Made by a program: the position numbers and the translations under genes
Source: Candidatus Thiodiazotropha sp. LNASS1
GTDB lineage: Bacteria > Pseudomonadota > Gammaproteobacteria > Chromatiales > Chromatiaceae
NCBI RefSeq assembly: GCF_964212655.1
Contig: NZ_OZ156465.1
Coordinates: forward strand, 3,348,001-3,412,000
Length of the DNA stretch: 64,000 bases
Direction: 5' to 3'
Shown: positions 47,832 to 56,342 of the stretch, in pieces
Layout: each line of letters begins with the position of its first letter
How positions within the stretch are numbered: position 1 is the stretch's first letter
Notes under the pieces: model-generated
What the model was told of the DNA's origin: nothing
Database searches by the model: none
What the model saw: only the letters and a program-made list of their open reading frames with translations

Positions 47832-48275
47832 ATGACTGCTCAGACTGAATCACCTCAACCCGCAAACACCGTTGATCGTGAGGAGCTTGCCCAGGAACTG
47901 GAGCAGCTATCAGAACTTGCGACACTGGTTTTGTCGGCGCGGGATGCCTTGTCGGACGATATAGTTTCCCGTGTCGCTTCGGCATTGAGTGAAGGTATCA
48001 CACTACTTGACCGCCTTACCCGCAATGAGGGTCTTATGCGCTTGTTGCAGGTGCTCGATAAGCCGGAGACTCAGCATCTGCTGCTTGGACTCTCCACTGC
48101 GCTCTCACAAATGAGTCGGGAAATCGCAATCTCACCGCCCGCCAAAGGTGGTCTCGGGGGGGTTGTCAAACTGGCGATGGAACCTGGCACGCAAGAGGGT
48201 CTGCGATCGCTTTCGCTGCTGGGTAAGTATTGGAGTGACAGCATGCGTGAACTACACCGTAAGGGCGGTAATTGA
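47832..48275 (+). CDS. DUF1641 family protein
   Basis: A 147-residue helical protein. GAGGAGG seven bases upstream picks the ATG at 47832 over the GTG at 47826. It has ELATLVLSARDALSDDIVSR, LLDRLTRNEGLMRLLQVLD and the Gly-rich GGLGGVVKLAMEPGTQEGLR (partly shown) that marks DUF1641. These proteins often accompany SQR-like or formate-dehydrogenase-like flavoproteins; a membrane-adaptor role is a guess. Confidence 0.82.
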   Translation: MTAQTESPQPANTVDREELAQELEQLSELATLVLSARDALSDDIVSRVASALSEGITLLDRLTRNEGLMRLLQVLDKPETQHLLLGLSTALSQMSREIAISPPAKGGLGGVVKLAMEPGTQEGLRSLSLLGKYWSDSMRELHRKGGN

Positions 48276-48330
48276 ACGAAAAAAGCTACTGATTGTGATG
48301 GGCTGCCGGATGGTGCTGTCAACGGACGGT

Positions 48331-48774
48331 TTATTCGATAAGCAGCTTGAGAGGCTGCATCTCTTTATACATGATAACGAGAGGCTTTCTGCTGGCAAAG
48401 GTGAGAATACGGGTGCGCGATGGATAAAACAGATGGCTGCACAGGAACATGTGCATCTCCTCTCCACGCAGTAGAAACTCCTTAAGGCGAAGGATGTTCC
48501 TCATATCCACATCATCCTGCAGTGGGTGCTTGTAATGGTTCAATACCAAGCTATCATCGTACAGCGCCAGTTGCGGGATCTCATCGTGATGTCCCAGCAG
48601 CTCGTGTTGTGCCTGTTTGCGCAGGCGGGTGGAGAGGATCAACCCGGCCCGGTCTTCTCCGAATAGCCAGCTGATATCCCTCTCTTCATCGTAGTCGGCA
48701 CTGTGTTCGCCAAAGGCGAGGCACCAGCCCCTGTAGTAGGCGTTGTATCGCTTGACGATCCGTGAGTCATTCAT
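48331..48774 (-). CDS. Hypothetical protein
   Basis: 147 residues. I do not recognise the family. It is rich in charged and aromatic residues, has no signal peptide or membrane helix, and includes RYNAYYRGWCLAFGEHSADYD and LHFLLRGEEMHMF-like text (LRLKEFLLRGEEMHMFLCSH, partly shown). It lies alone between the DUF1641 gene (convergent) and the DASS permease (same strand, 217 bp upstream). Confidence 0.5.
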   Translation of the reverse strand: MNDSRIVKRYNAYYRGWCLAFGEHSADYDEERDISWLFGEDRAGLILSTRLRKQAQHELLGHHDEIPQLALYDDSLVLNHYKHPLQDDVDMRNILRLKEFLLRGEEMHMFLCSHLFYPSRTRILTFASRKPLVIMYKEMQPLKLLIE

Positions 48775-48991
48775 TGTATGATCAGGGTGTTGTTACCGTG
48801 CCATGCATTACCAGGTGGGCTGGGAAGCAAAAAGATATAAAAACAATGAGTAATCTTCGGCTGGCCTTTATAGGTGGAGCAATCTGGCCAGCTCCTCATT
48901 ATGCAATGGATCGATCCTCATACTACTTAAAACGTTCTCTGCATACAATCTTCAAAGAGTGGGCTTACTGCGGCTGCACGCTGAATGTCAT

Positions 48992-50977
48992 CTAAAACAC
49001 CAGGTTCATCACCAGCATCATGACGGTCAGAAACAGTAGTGTCATGATGCCGCCCGCCCGCATAAAATCAGATACGCGATACCCTGCAGGCCCCATGATC
49101 AGTGCATTCACCTGGTGCGTGGGGATCAGGAAGGAGTTGGATGTGGCGATGGCAACGGTGAGCGCGAAAACGGCTGGGTTGCCGCCGGCGCCAATGGCGA
49201 TATTCACTGCCAGCGGAACCAGTAGAACCGTCGCGCCCACATTGGACATGACCAGGGTGAAAAAGGTGGCGAGCACCGCAACCGACAACTGGATAATCCA
49301 GATCGGCATGTCTCCCACTACCCAAAGCACCTGATCCGCAATCCATTTTGCTGTGCCGGTGGTCTCCACTGCGAGACCAAGCGGTATCAGGGAGGCAAGT
49401 AAAAAGACCGTCTTCCAGCTGACCGCTTCATACGCTTCATCGATATTGAGGACGCCGGACAGCACCATCCCAATGGCACCGGTGAGCAGTGCAACCGAAA
49501 GACGGATGTCGGTAAACAGTACCATTGAGAGCGCGATGCTGAAAAACAGCATTGCCCATCCCACCTTGTGTGGGCGCAAATCCTCATGGGGGTATTCAGT
49601 GGTAACGACGACGAAATTTTTATCTTTTTCGATCCTCGGGAGAACATCCCATGGGGTGTGCACCACCAGGGTGTCTCCCGCCATAAAGGGCATGTTACGG
49701 ATATCCTCCCCCTCACGCAGGGTTTCTCCGTTGCGGTGTAATCCGATCATGGCAAGGCCATAGGTCTTCCGCATCCACACATCACGTGCGCTCTTGCCGA
49801 TGAGTGATGAGCCGGGCGGTATGACCACTTCGGCAATACCGGCCTTGTTGGCAGAAAGGTCATTGGAGAATGTACGCAGGGTAGGGCGTCTTTTAAGCTT
49901 GAATACCTCGGCGAAGCTGGCCAGGGAATCCGGATCGGCAACCACTCCCAACACCATGCCGGCTTCAAGATCGACATCCCGGGCCAGGGCTCCCGGACCG
50001 ATTCGGTTCGCCTCGCCCGACAGCTTTGTCGCGATCACCCTGACCCGATAAGCGGTCTCGATATCATCCAGCTGCTTGCCGATCAGGCCGCTCTCATCGG
50101 TGACAACCACCTCTGACAGGCTGTAGCGCAAGCCGTAGACATCCTGGAAATACTGCATCGGATCGGTACCGCTGGTGCTGCTTTCACTCTTGGTTTTCGG
50201 CAGCACGAAACGTCCGGCCAGTAGGAAGTAGATGATCCCGCTGACAATCAGGGCAATCCCGATCGGCGTGACAGAAAAGAGTCCCCAGGTCTCCATCTGT
50301 TGGTCGGCGGGCAACGCCTTGTTTGAGGTGAGGATCAGGTCGTTGAGCAGAATCAGCGGGCTGGAGCCGACCATAGTCATGGTGCCGCCGAGAATAGCGG
50401 TAAAGCCCATCGGCATCAGCAGGCGGGACATGGGCAGGCCGGAACGGGCGGAGATGCGCGATACTACAGGAAGAAACAACGCAGCCGCGCCCACGTTCTG
50501 CATGAAAGAAGAGATGAATCCCACAGTGGCGGATATGATCGGGATAATCCTGCCCTCAGTGGTGCCGCCGGTCTTGAGTATGAATGAAGCGACACTGCCC
50601 ATGATGCCGGTTCTATCCAGGCCGGCACCGATGATCATGACTGCGATGATGGAGATGACGGCATTGGATGAAAAGCCATCGAACAGATGCCTGTTATCGA
50701 CCAGCCCCTGATCGAGTCCCATCAGTGGTGCAAGCAGGGACGAGAGGCCCAACAACACCATAATACTGGCTGCGGCAACATCCACCCCGACGACTTCGAA
50801 GGCAAACAGGTAGATGGTCAGCATCAGGATGGCCCCTACCCAGGCGATCTCGACAGTGGGGGATAGATTGGCCAGCAACAGTGCTGCGATGAGGAAGATG
50901 GCGCTTGCAATGAGCTGTTTAAGTGAGAGGAGCCTGCCTTGGCTGGGCATCGATTGCTGGTTGTTTGATGGTGTCAT
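48992..50977 (-). CDS. DASS/SLC13-type anion permease with two TrkA-C domains
   Basis: A 661-residue membrane protein: an N-terminal half with hairpin motif (SFMQNVGAAALFLPVV), two central RCK-C (TrkA-C) domains (about residues 285-460, LIGKQLDDIETAYRVRVIATK and LIGKSARDVWMRKTYGLAMIG, partly shown) and a C-terminal half with the matching VMSNVGATVLLVPLAVNIA. The family moves sulfate, dicarboxylates or other oxyanions with Na+. Near sulfur genes, sulfate or a sulfur oxyanion is likely. It is divergent from a LysR regulator. Confidence 0.87.
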   Translation of the reverse strand: MTPSNNQQSMPSQGRLLSLKQLIASAIFLIAALLLANLSPTVEIAWVGAILMLTIYLFAFEVVGVDVAAASIMVLLGLSSLLAPLMGLDQGLVDNRHLFDGFSSNAVISIIAVMIIGAGLDRTGIMGSVASFILKTGGTTEGRIIPIISATVGFISSFMQNVGAAALFLPVVSRISARSGLPMSRLLMPMGFTAILGGTMTMVGSSPLILLNDLILTSNKALPADQQMETWGLFSVTPIGIALIVSGIIYFLLAGRFVLPKTKSESSTSGTDPMQYFQDVYGLRYSLSEVVVTDESGLIGKQLDDIETAYRVRVIATKLSGEANRIGPGALARDVDLEAGMVLGVVADPDSLASFAEVFKLKRRPTLRTFSNDLSANKAGIAEVVIPPGSSLIGKSARDVWMRKTYGLAMIGLHRNGETLREGEDIRNMPFMAGDTLVVHTPWDVLPRIEKDKNFVVVTTEYPHEDLRPHKVGWAMLFFSIALSMVLFTDIRLSVALLTGAIGMVLSGVLNIDEAYEAVSWKTVFLLASLIPLGLAVETTGTAKWIADQVLWVVGDMPIWIIQLSVAVLATFFTLVMSNVGATVLLVPLAVNIAIGAGGNPAVFALTVAIATSNSFLIPTHQVNALIMGPAGYRVSDFMRAGGIMTLLFLTVMMLVMNLVF

Positions 50978-51192
50978 GCGATTACTGCTTTAAAAACTAG
51001 GGTTCGTGGGTGCTCGAACTGTCACCATCCCCGTGGCGCAAATGAAAAATAGTGCTGCACTGCACATTCCGATATGGAAATGCATTCGGGTTAGAATGGT
51101 GCGATATCTTGCAATTTCGGCCGATAGATGGCCTGAGAATCGGGGTATCCTGCCTAATGATTCAGATATTTTCAAATAAATAATAATGTCTT

Positions 51193-51213
51193 AATATTCC
51201 TTTATGGAATATT
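51193..51213 (+). promoter_or_regulatory. Inverted repeat at the start of the second LysR gene
   Basis: AATATTCC-TTTAT-GGAATATT has 8-bp arms and covers the ATG at 51204. Its ATTCC-N5-GGAAT core is LysR-box-like (T-N11-A). Like the CynR-like gene, this regulator would carry its operator on its own start codon, which suits autorepression. Confidence 0.55.
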
Positions 51214-52112
51214 CAAATCTACCTGACCTGAAACATCTGGCGACATTGAGAGCGGTCGTCGAACAGGGTGGCGTTTCGGAGGCCGCCCGACTACTGCACA
51301 TCGGCCAGCCTGCGGTGACCAAACGGTTGCGTGCCCTTGACGGTTGTTATGCGGCGAGTTTGATGCAGCGGCAAGGGCGTAATCTACAGCTTACCCCGGC
51401 AGGGGAGCGGGTCTATGCCTTTGCGCGACTGATGTTCGATCATCAGGCCTCCCTTTTGGATGATCTGGAGTATCTGCGGTCGGGTCTGAACAGACTGCGC
51501 CTCGAAGTCACCTTCGCAATCGGCGAACATCTATTGCCGAGCCTGCTGCTGAACTTCTCCGATAATTTTCCTCAGTACAGGATAGAGAGCCGCATGGGTT
51601 ACAGTCGGCATATTCAACGCCGACTCGCTACAGGGCTCTCCGATTTGGCATTACTTGAGCAGGCCCCTGACCATCCCGAGGTCTTGGTGCAGAAGTGGCT
51701 GGACGATGAACTTGTACTGGTTTGCGGTCTGGGGCACCCACTTTGGGGCAGTGGACTGTTGCCGGTAACAGAGTTGGGAGATTTACGCTATGTGCTGCGC
51801 GAGTCCCAGTCGTCCATGCGGATCACCCTGGATAAGGCGCTCAGGGATATCGGCATCGATCAGTTGCCCATTGCCATGGAAGTGGGATCGACGGACACCA
51901 TCGTGGAGATGCTGCAACATGGGGGGCATGTGAGTTTCCTGCCCCGTTTTGCAGTCGACGATGCCCTGAATGCCGGCACCCTCTACCATATAAAAATACA
52001 GGGACTTCGTATCAACCGTACCCTGTGGATTGCCAGAACCCGTTCGAATTTAAAAAATGCCGTGGCTGAAGCGTTTATCCAGTTGCTGCGTAAGAAATCA
52101 TGGAACGGATAG
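51204..52112 (+). CDS. LysR-type transcriptional regulator
   Basis: A 302-residue LysR protein. The HTH is HLATLRAVVEQGGVSEAARLLHIGQPAVTKRL (partly shown), followed by LTPAGERVYAFAR and a co-inducer domain to residue 295. It is divergent from the DASS permease gene (226 bp apart), so control of that transporter is likely. There is no Shine-Dalgarno sequence before the ATG; the start lies inside an inverted repeat. Confidence 0.87.
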   Translation: MEYSNLPDLKHLATLRAVVEQGGVSEAARLLHIGQPAVTKRLRALDGCYAASLMQRQGRNLQLTPAGERVYAFARLMFDHQASLLDDLEYLRSGLNRLRLEVTFAIGEHLLPSLLLNFSDNFPQYRIESRMGYSRHIQRRLATGLSDLALLEQAPDHPEVLVQKWLDDELVLVCGLGHPLWGSGLLPVTELGDLRYVLRESQSSMRITLDKALRDIGIDQLPIAMEVGSTDTIVEMLQHGGHVSFLPRFAVDDALNAGTLYHIKIQGLRINRTLWIARTRSNLKNAVAEAFIQLLRKKSWNG

Positions 52113-52258
52113 ACCGGCGTTTGGTTTCACCGGCCCTGCAAGGCGCAGATGACCACGGCATGAACTTACTACGCCTCCGGGCCGATCTCTATTTCGGTGT
52201 TCGACTGCTCTGTAATGCGCAAAATCTGCAATAGCACCGGTTGTTTCAGAGCGACGCC

Positions 52259-52732
52259 TCAATCTCGAAGTTGACTGAATGTGTAGTCCTGCCCTTTCTG
52301 CGGTTGATGGCAGGCAAAGCAGGCCGATGCGGCTTTATCGCCGACAACGCGATTTGTTGGGTCGCCACCGCCAAACCCCTCGAAGCCCCATCCGCCGGTT
52401 GCTGCGAATTTAGCGGAATCTTTATGCATCACACCCAACACCTTGCGTCTGCTCTCGGTGACGGCATTGTCGGTACGCACCGTATCCAGAAGGTCGAAGA
52501 TGATGACGGCCCCATCAGGGAAGAGTCCTTTCCGGTAGCCCTCAAGCGCCTTGTCGTTGGCATAGATGTGATGAATGCCGCCAAATGCATTGAACAACGG
52601 ATGGCCTTCTTCAATCACCATGCTCTTGACGTGATGCCAGTTACGATAATCTGTCGGGTAGGGGACATTGGATTCTGTCGCCAATGCAACGGATGCCGTT
52701 ACCCATAATGCAGTAAATAAGTGTGCTTTCAT
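52259..52732 (-). CDS. Cytochrome P460 family protein
   Basis: 157 residues from the ATG at 52732, which AAGGAGG precedes; the frame continues upstream but is not needed. A signal peptide (MKAHLFTALWVTASVALA) sends it to the periplasm. A single haem-c site ACFACHQPQ lies at the C-terminus, and FPDGAVIIFDLLDTV plus a WGFEGFGGG segment match the cytochrome P460 fold. Relatives oxidise hydroxylamine or detoxify nitric oxide, or act as cytochrome c'-beta. The gene shares an operator-like site with the neighbouring MarR gene. Confidence 0.85.
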   Translation of the reverse strand: MKAHLFTALWVTASVALATESNVPYPTDYRNWHHVKSMVIEEGHPLFNAFGGIHHIYANDKALEGYRKGLFPDGAVIIFDLLDTVRTDNAVTESRRKVLGVMHKDSAKFAATGGWGFEGFGGGDPTNRVVGDKAASACFACHQPQKGQDYTFSQLRD

Positions 52733-52811
52733 CAATCTATCCTCCTTATGGAGTTGGCGGTTAGCGTAAACGGAACAGCAGATATGTCGAAAATACGGTA
52801 TTTTATATATA

Positions 52812-52826
52812 GTAAGTAGTCCTAAC
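52812..52826 (-). promoter_or_regulatory. MarR operator-like site upstream of the cytochrome P460 gene
   Basis: GTAAGTAGTCCTAAC matches the perfect palindrome before the MarR gene at 12 of 15 positions, with the right half intact. It lies 80 bp before the P460 start, within the expected promoter zone, and points to co-regulation. Confidence 0.6.
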
Positions 52827-52878
52827 ATTTAAGGTTAATACAAACCCTGTCTGTGTTTAGCGCACATTTAAGCCGTCA

Positions 52879-53472
52879 TCATGCGGCAGCTTCATGCTCC
52901 GGGCAGTCTACACGCAGATGCCGTTCCGCCATGGGTGCATCGACGAAGGCACAGAAGTGCGGGGTCTTGGTCCCGGGGGCAACGTTCTTACGGAAGTGGT
53001 GACAGCTTACACAGGTCCGTTGCGGTGCGATCAGCTCGCGCTGCTGAAGCTGGCTGATCATTTTGATGACCAGTCCCAACAGTACTTGCTGCTCGTTCTG
53101 GGTAAGACCCAGAATGATGGGCTCGAAGCTTGCCGGCCACTTCTGTGCGGCCTTTTTACCTTTGGCTGTGACCTTAAGCGTGATCGCCCTGCCATCCGCA
53201 GTGTCTGCGTATTTCCTTACCAGCGCCTTTCTTTCCAGGGCACTGACGGCATCGCTGGCGGTAGCCTTGCGAATCCCGGAATGGGCCGCCGCCGCGGTGA
53301 GTCGTGTGCCCTGCGGCCGGCTGACGACAAAGCGAAGTAGATCGGCCTGGGTCGGAGACAAGCCAGCCGCCTCGGCTGCTTGCCAGTCTAATTGTCGCGC
53401 CACTGATGCCAGTCTTGTGAGCCCGTCGGCGATTCGGCGGGTGAGTGGTTCTGTGATCTCATCGAAGTTCAT
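52879..53472 (-). CDS. MarR-family regulator with a C-terminal four-cysteine domain
   Basis: 197 residues from the ATG at 53472. The winged helix spans about residues 30-120 (AAGLSPTQADLLRFVVSRPQG, GIRKATASDAVSALERKALV). The tail after residue 150 carries TCVSCHHF, HFCAF and RVDCPEH, so Cys154, Cys157, Cys174 and Cys190 could hold zinc or an iron-sulfur cluster; CxxCH also resembles a haem-c site, but the protein has no signal peptide. I infer a redox- or NO-responsive regulator. A TTG at 53490 is an alternative start. It controls itself and probably the cytochrome P460 gene. Confidence 0.83.
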   Translation of the reverse strand: MNFDEITEPLTRRIADGLTRLASVARQLDWQAAEAAGLSPTQADLLRFVVSRPQGTRLTAAAAHSGIRKATASDAVSALERKALVRKYADTADGRAITLKVTAKGKKAAQKWPASFEPIILGLTQNEQQVLLGLVIKMISQLQQRELIAPQRTCVSCHHFRKNVAPGTKTPHFCAFVDAPMAERHLRVDCPEHEAAA

Positions 53473-53473
53473 A

Positions 53474-53488
53474 GTTAGGAATCCTAAC
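53474..53488 (-). promoter_or_regulatory. Perfect palindromic MarR operator
   Basis: GTTAGGAATCCTAAC is a perfect inverted repeat around a central base, immediately before the MarR start codon. A regulator bound here would block both transcription and ribosome access. The related 12/15 site upstream of cytochrome P460 supports function. Confidence 0.75.
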
Positions 53489-53624
53489 AAAATAACCGGG
53501 CTGTGTCAATCTCATATTGCGGTTCCTGCAGTCGGGTGCCCTGGGGCATTGTCATACCTCAACGGTATCAACCGGAAGAGGATAACCACTACCAGGCAGG
53601 CGTAAGATAAATTGATGGTTACCG

Positions 53625-53659
53625 TGACATTCTGTCATTTAGCTATGACTATTTGTCAT
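53625..53659. promoter_or_regulatory. Two adjacent TGAC/GTCA inverted repeats upstream of the AOR operon
   Basis: TGACATTCTGTCA (53625-53637) and ATGACTATTTGTCAT (53645-53659) are two inverted repeats with the same TGAC...GTCA arms, centred 21 bp apart, so about two helix turns. They lie about 315-350 bp before the AOR operon in a 500-bp gap (53473-53972) that otherwise holds no gene. They are candidate operators for an unlinked activator. Confidence 0.5.
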
Positions 53660-53972
53660 TATTGCTCCATATTTTCCGGTATTTTTAAGTTGCCGATTTT
53701 TTTAACCGAATAATTTGATCTATAAAAATTTCCCAACTAACCTTGCATTGTGCGCCCACTGTTTTTCGTTCAAATAGCGGAACCCTTAGTGGGTGATCAA
53801 ACATCTTCTACGCCAATTCGACTCGCCCAAACAGCCTTGGTATCCGATTACCGAGGAGGTGATCATTCGTACCAAGAATAATTACAGCGTCTGTGTTGCC
53901 GGGTTAGTGGTCAGATCCAAGTTAAGTAAAAAATATTTCTAAAACTTAATGTAAGTTGGGAAGGAGAACAAT

Positions 53973-54452
53973 ATGCTCAGGTCCCTTTTGATAGATGCGG
54001 AAAAGTGTACGGGATGCGTGCAATGTGAATTGGCGTGTTCCTATGAAAATGAAGGTGAGTTTAATCCTGCCAAATCACGAATCAGGGTTTTTACATTCCA
54101 CCATGAAGGGCGTTTTGTTCCCTATACATGCACACAATGCGCTGAAGCCTGGTGTATGCAGGCCTGTCCTGTTGACGCCATTACGCTGGATGCCGGTACT
54201 GGGGCGAAGGTTGTCAATGCCTCCGTCTGTGTCGGCTGCAAGGTCTGCACCATCGCCTGCCCCTTTGGCACCGTCAACTACAGCAGTGGCAGTGGAAAGG
54301 TGGTCAAGTGTGATCTCTGTGGCGGAGATCCCGCGTGTGCCAAGGCCTGTCCGACAGCTGCGATCACCTATGTGGACGCGGATCAGACGGGATTTGAAAA
54401 GATGCGTGCCTGGGCGGGTAAAACCGATGCCGGCAATGCTGCAAGTGCGTAA
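53973..54452 (+). CDS. aorA: Four-cluster ferredoxin subunit of aldehyde oxidoreductase
   Basis: A 159-residue protein with four 4Fe-4S motifs: CTGCVQCELAC, CTQCAEAWCMQACP, CVGCKVCTIACP and CDLCGGDPACAKACP. It resembles the AorA/DMSO-reductase-beta type electron-wire subunit. GGGAAGGAGAAC precedes the ATG. It lies 18 bp before the tungsten enzyme gene and should carry electrons between it and the FAD subunit, as in the Aromatoleum aromaticum AOR. Confidence 0.86.
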   Translation: MLRSLLIDAEKCTGCVQCELACSYENEGEFNPAKSRIRVFTFHHEGRFVPYTCTQCAEAWCMQACPVDAITLDAGTGAKVVNASVCVGCKVCTIACPFGTVNYSSGSGKVVKCDLCGGDPACAKACPTAAITYVDADQTGFEKMRAWAGKTDAGNAASA

Positions 54453-54470
54453 TTCTGGAGGTATATAGCT

Positions 54471-56324
54471 ATGTCATGGGCTGGAAAAATTCTTCGCGTC
54501 AACCTGACTCAAGGTACCTGCACCACCGAGGCGCTCAATCGTCAATGGGCACAGGAGTATCTCGGCCAACGCGGCCTGGCATCCAAGTATCTGGTTGAAG
54601 AGATCGACCCGCAAGTCGATCCCCTGAGTCCCGAAAACAAGATGATCATGACCACCGGACCCCTGACCGGGACCATGGCTGCGACCAGTGGTCGCTATTC
54701 GGTGGTTACCAAAGGGCCGCTTACCAACTGTATAGCCTGTTCCAATTCCGGGGGGTTTATCGGTGCCGAGATGCACTTCGCCGGTTGGGACATGATCATC
54801 TTTGAGGGTAAGTCGCCAAAACCGGTTTACCTCTATTTGGTCAACGACAAGGCGGAATTGCTTTCCGCTGAAGAGATATGGGGGACTAGTGTCTGGCACA
54901 CCGATGAGTGGCTGCATGCAAAACACCAGGACCCGATGCTGCGTATCGCAGCTGTCGGACGTTCCGCCGAGGCGGGTTGTCTCTATGCGGCAATTGTCAA
55001 CGACCTGCACCGGGCGGCTGGCAGATCCGGTGTCGGCACCGTCATGGCCTCCAAGAATCTCAAGGCGGTGGCCATCCGCGGGACTAAAGGGGTTGCTAAC
55101 ATTAAGGACCCGTCCAAGTTCATGCAGGCTGTCAACGATGGGAAAAAGGTGCTTGCCGACAACGCGGTTACCGGACAGGGATTGCCTACCTACGGCACCC
55201 AGGTGCTGATGAACGTGATCAACGAGATGGGCGCCCTTCCCACACGCAATATGCGTGAAGTACAGTTCGAGGGGGCGAACAAGGTTTCTGGTGAGGCGAT
55301 GCACGAAAAACGTGCCTCGGATGGCAAGCCCAACCTGACAACCAATGCCGGTTGTTTCGGTTGCACCATCGCCTGCGGGCGTATCTCCACCATCGACAAG
55401 GGTCACTTCTCCATTGAAAACAAACCCGAGTATTGGGGCAGTTCCGGTGGCCTGGAATACGAGGCGGCATGGGCATTGGGGCCGGATACCGGCGTCGATG
55501 ATCTGGATGCATTGACCTATGTTAACTTCATCTGCAACGAGGACGGATTCGATCCGATCTCATTCGGTGCCACCCTCGCGGCGGCTATTGAACTCTTCAA
55601 GATCGGCGCCATCACCACCGAGCATACAGGCGGACAGGAGCTCTCTTTCGGTTCTGCCGAGAACCTGGTTTGGGGTGCTGAGATTCTGGTCAAGGGCGAG
55701 GGCTTCGGCAGGGACCTGGGGCTGGGATCCAAGCGCCTGTGCGAGAAGTATGGACACCCCGAGCTATCCATGACGGTCAAGGGTCAGGAGTTCCCCGCCT
55801 ACGATCCTCGAGGCATACAGGGTATGGGACTCGCGTATGCTACCTCAAACCGCGGTGCGTGCCATCTCAGGGGCTACACGGTGGCTTCCGAGATTCTGGG
55901 AATCCCGGAGAAAACCGATCCGTTGGAGACCGATGGAAAGGCCGGACTAGTGAAGGCCTTTCAGGACGCTACCGCCGCGGTGGATTCCAGTGGACTCTGT
56001 CTGTTTACCACTTTTGCCTGGTCGCTGGAGGATATCGCGCCCCAGGTGAATGGTGCCTGCGAAGGTGACTGGACCGCGGAGCGCATGCTGGAGCTGGGAG
56101 AACGGGTGTGGAACATGGAGCGGGACTTCAATCTGCGGGCCGGCCTGACCGCCGCGGATGATACCCTGCCGCAACGCCTGCTGAAAGAGGCGGCCAAAAC
56201 CGGGCCTGCAGAGGGTCGTGTCAACGACCTGGACAAGATGCTGCCAGAGTATTACGAATTGCGCGGCTGGACGGCGGACGGTGTGCCCACTGATGCTACC
56301 CGTCAGCGGCTTGGCCTGACCTGA
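54471..56324 (+). CDS. aorB: Tungsten-containing aldehyde:ferredoxin oxidoreductase large subunit
   Basis: A 617-residue AOR-family enzyme. N-terminal AGKILRVNLTQGTC and GTMAATSGRYSVVTKGPLT (pterin-contacting) are typical. A 4Fe-4S cluster is ligated by Cys295, Cys298 and Cys302 (GCFGCTIACGR), with the fourth ligand probably Cys510 (DSSGLCLFTT). RGIQGMGLAYATSNRGACHLRG (partly shown) is diagnostic. It oxidises aldehydes to acids, or reverses this, using a tungsten bis-pterin. The linked FAD subunit suggests NAD(P)+ rather than only ferredoxin as acceptor. GGAGG precedes the ATG. Confidence 0.93.
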   Translation: MSWAGKILRVNLTQGTCTTEALNRQWAQEYLGQRGLASKYLVEEIDPQVDPLSPENKMIMTTGPLTGTMAATSGRYSVVTKGPLTNCIACSNSGGFIGAEMHFAGWDMIIFEGKSPKPVYLYLVNDKAELLSAEEIWGTSVWHTDEWLHAKHQDPMLRIAAVGRSAEAGCLYAAIVNDLHRAAGRSGVGTVMASKNLKAVAIRGTKGVANIKDPSKFMQAVNDGKKVLADNAVTGQGLPTYGTQVLMNVINEMGALPTRNMREVQFEGANKVSGEAMHEKRASDGKPNLTTNAGCFGCTIACGRISTIDKGHFSIENKPEYWGSSGGLEYEAAWALGPDTGVDDLDALTYVNFICNEDGFDPISFGATLAAAIELFKIGAITTEHTGGQELSFGSAENLVWGAEILVKGEGFGRDLGLGSKRLCEKYGHPELSMTVKGQEFPAYDPRGIQGMGLAYATSNRGACHLRGYTVASEILGIPEKTDPLETDGKAGLVKAFQDATAAVDSSGLCLFTTFAWSLEDIAPQVNGACEGDWTAERMLELGERVWNMERDFNLRAGLTAADDTLPQRLLKEAAKTGPAEGRVNDLDKMLPEYYELRGWTADGVPTDATRQRLGLT

Positions 56325-56342
56325 CATGGCAGGAGATGTCAG

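Noticed and set aside
48762-48995. Short plus-strand open frame that contains MSNLRLAFIGGAIW
   Set aside because: The start resembles the N-terminus of a Gfo/Idh-type protein but the frame ends after about 49 residues with no continuation; it may be a remnant, too weak to list.
53473-53972. Sigma-54 promoter before the AOR operon
   Set aside because: TGAC/GTCA repeats look like enhancer sites but no TGGC-N8-TTGC element could be placed.
54474-55406. Long minus-strand open frame (310 codons) inside the AOR gene
   Set aside because: Antisense shadow of a strong AOR match; no ribosome site or domain.
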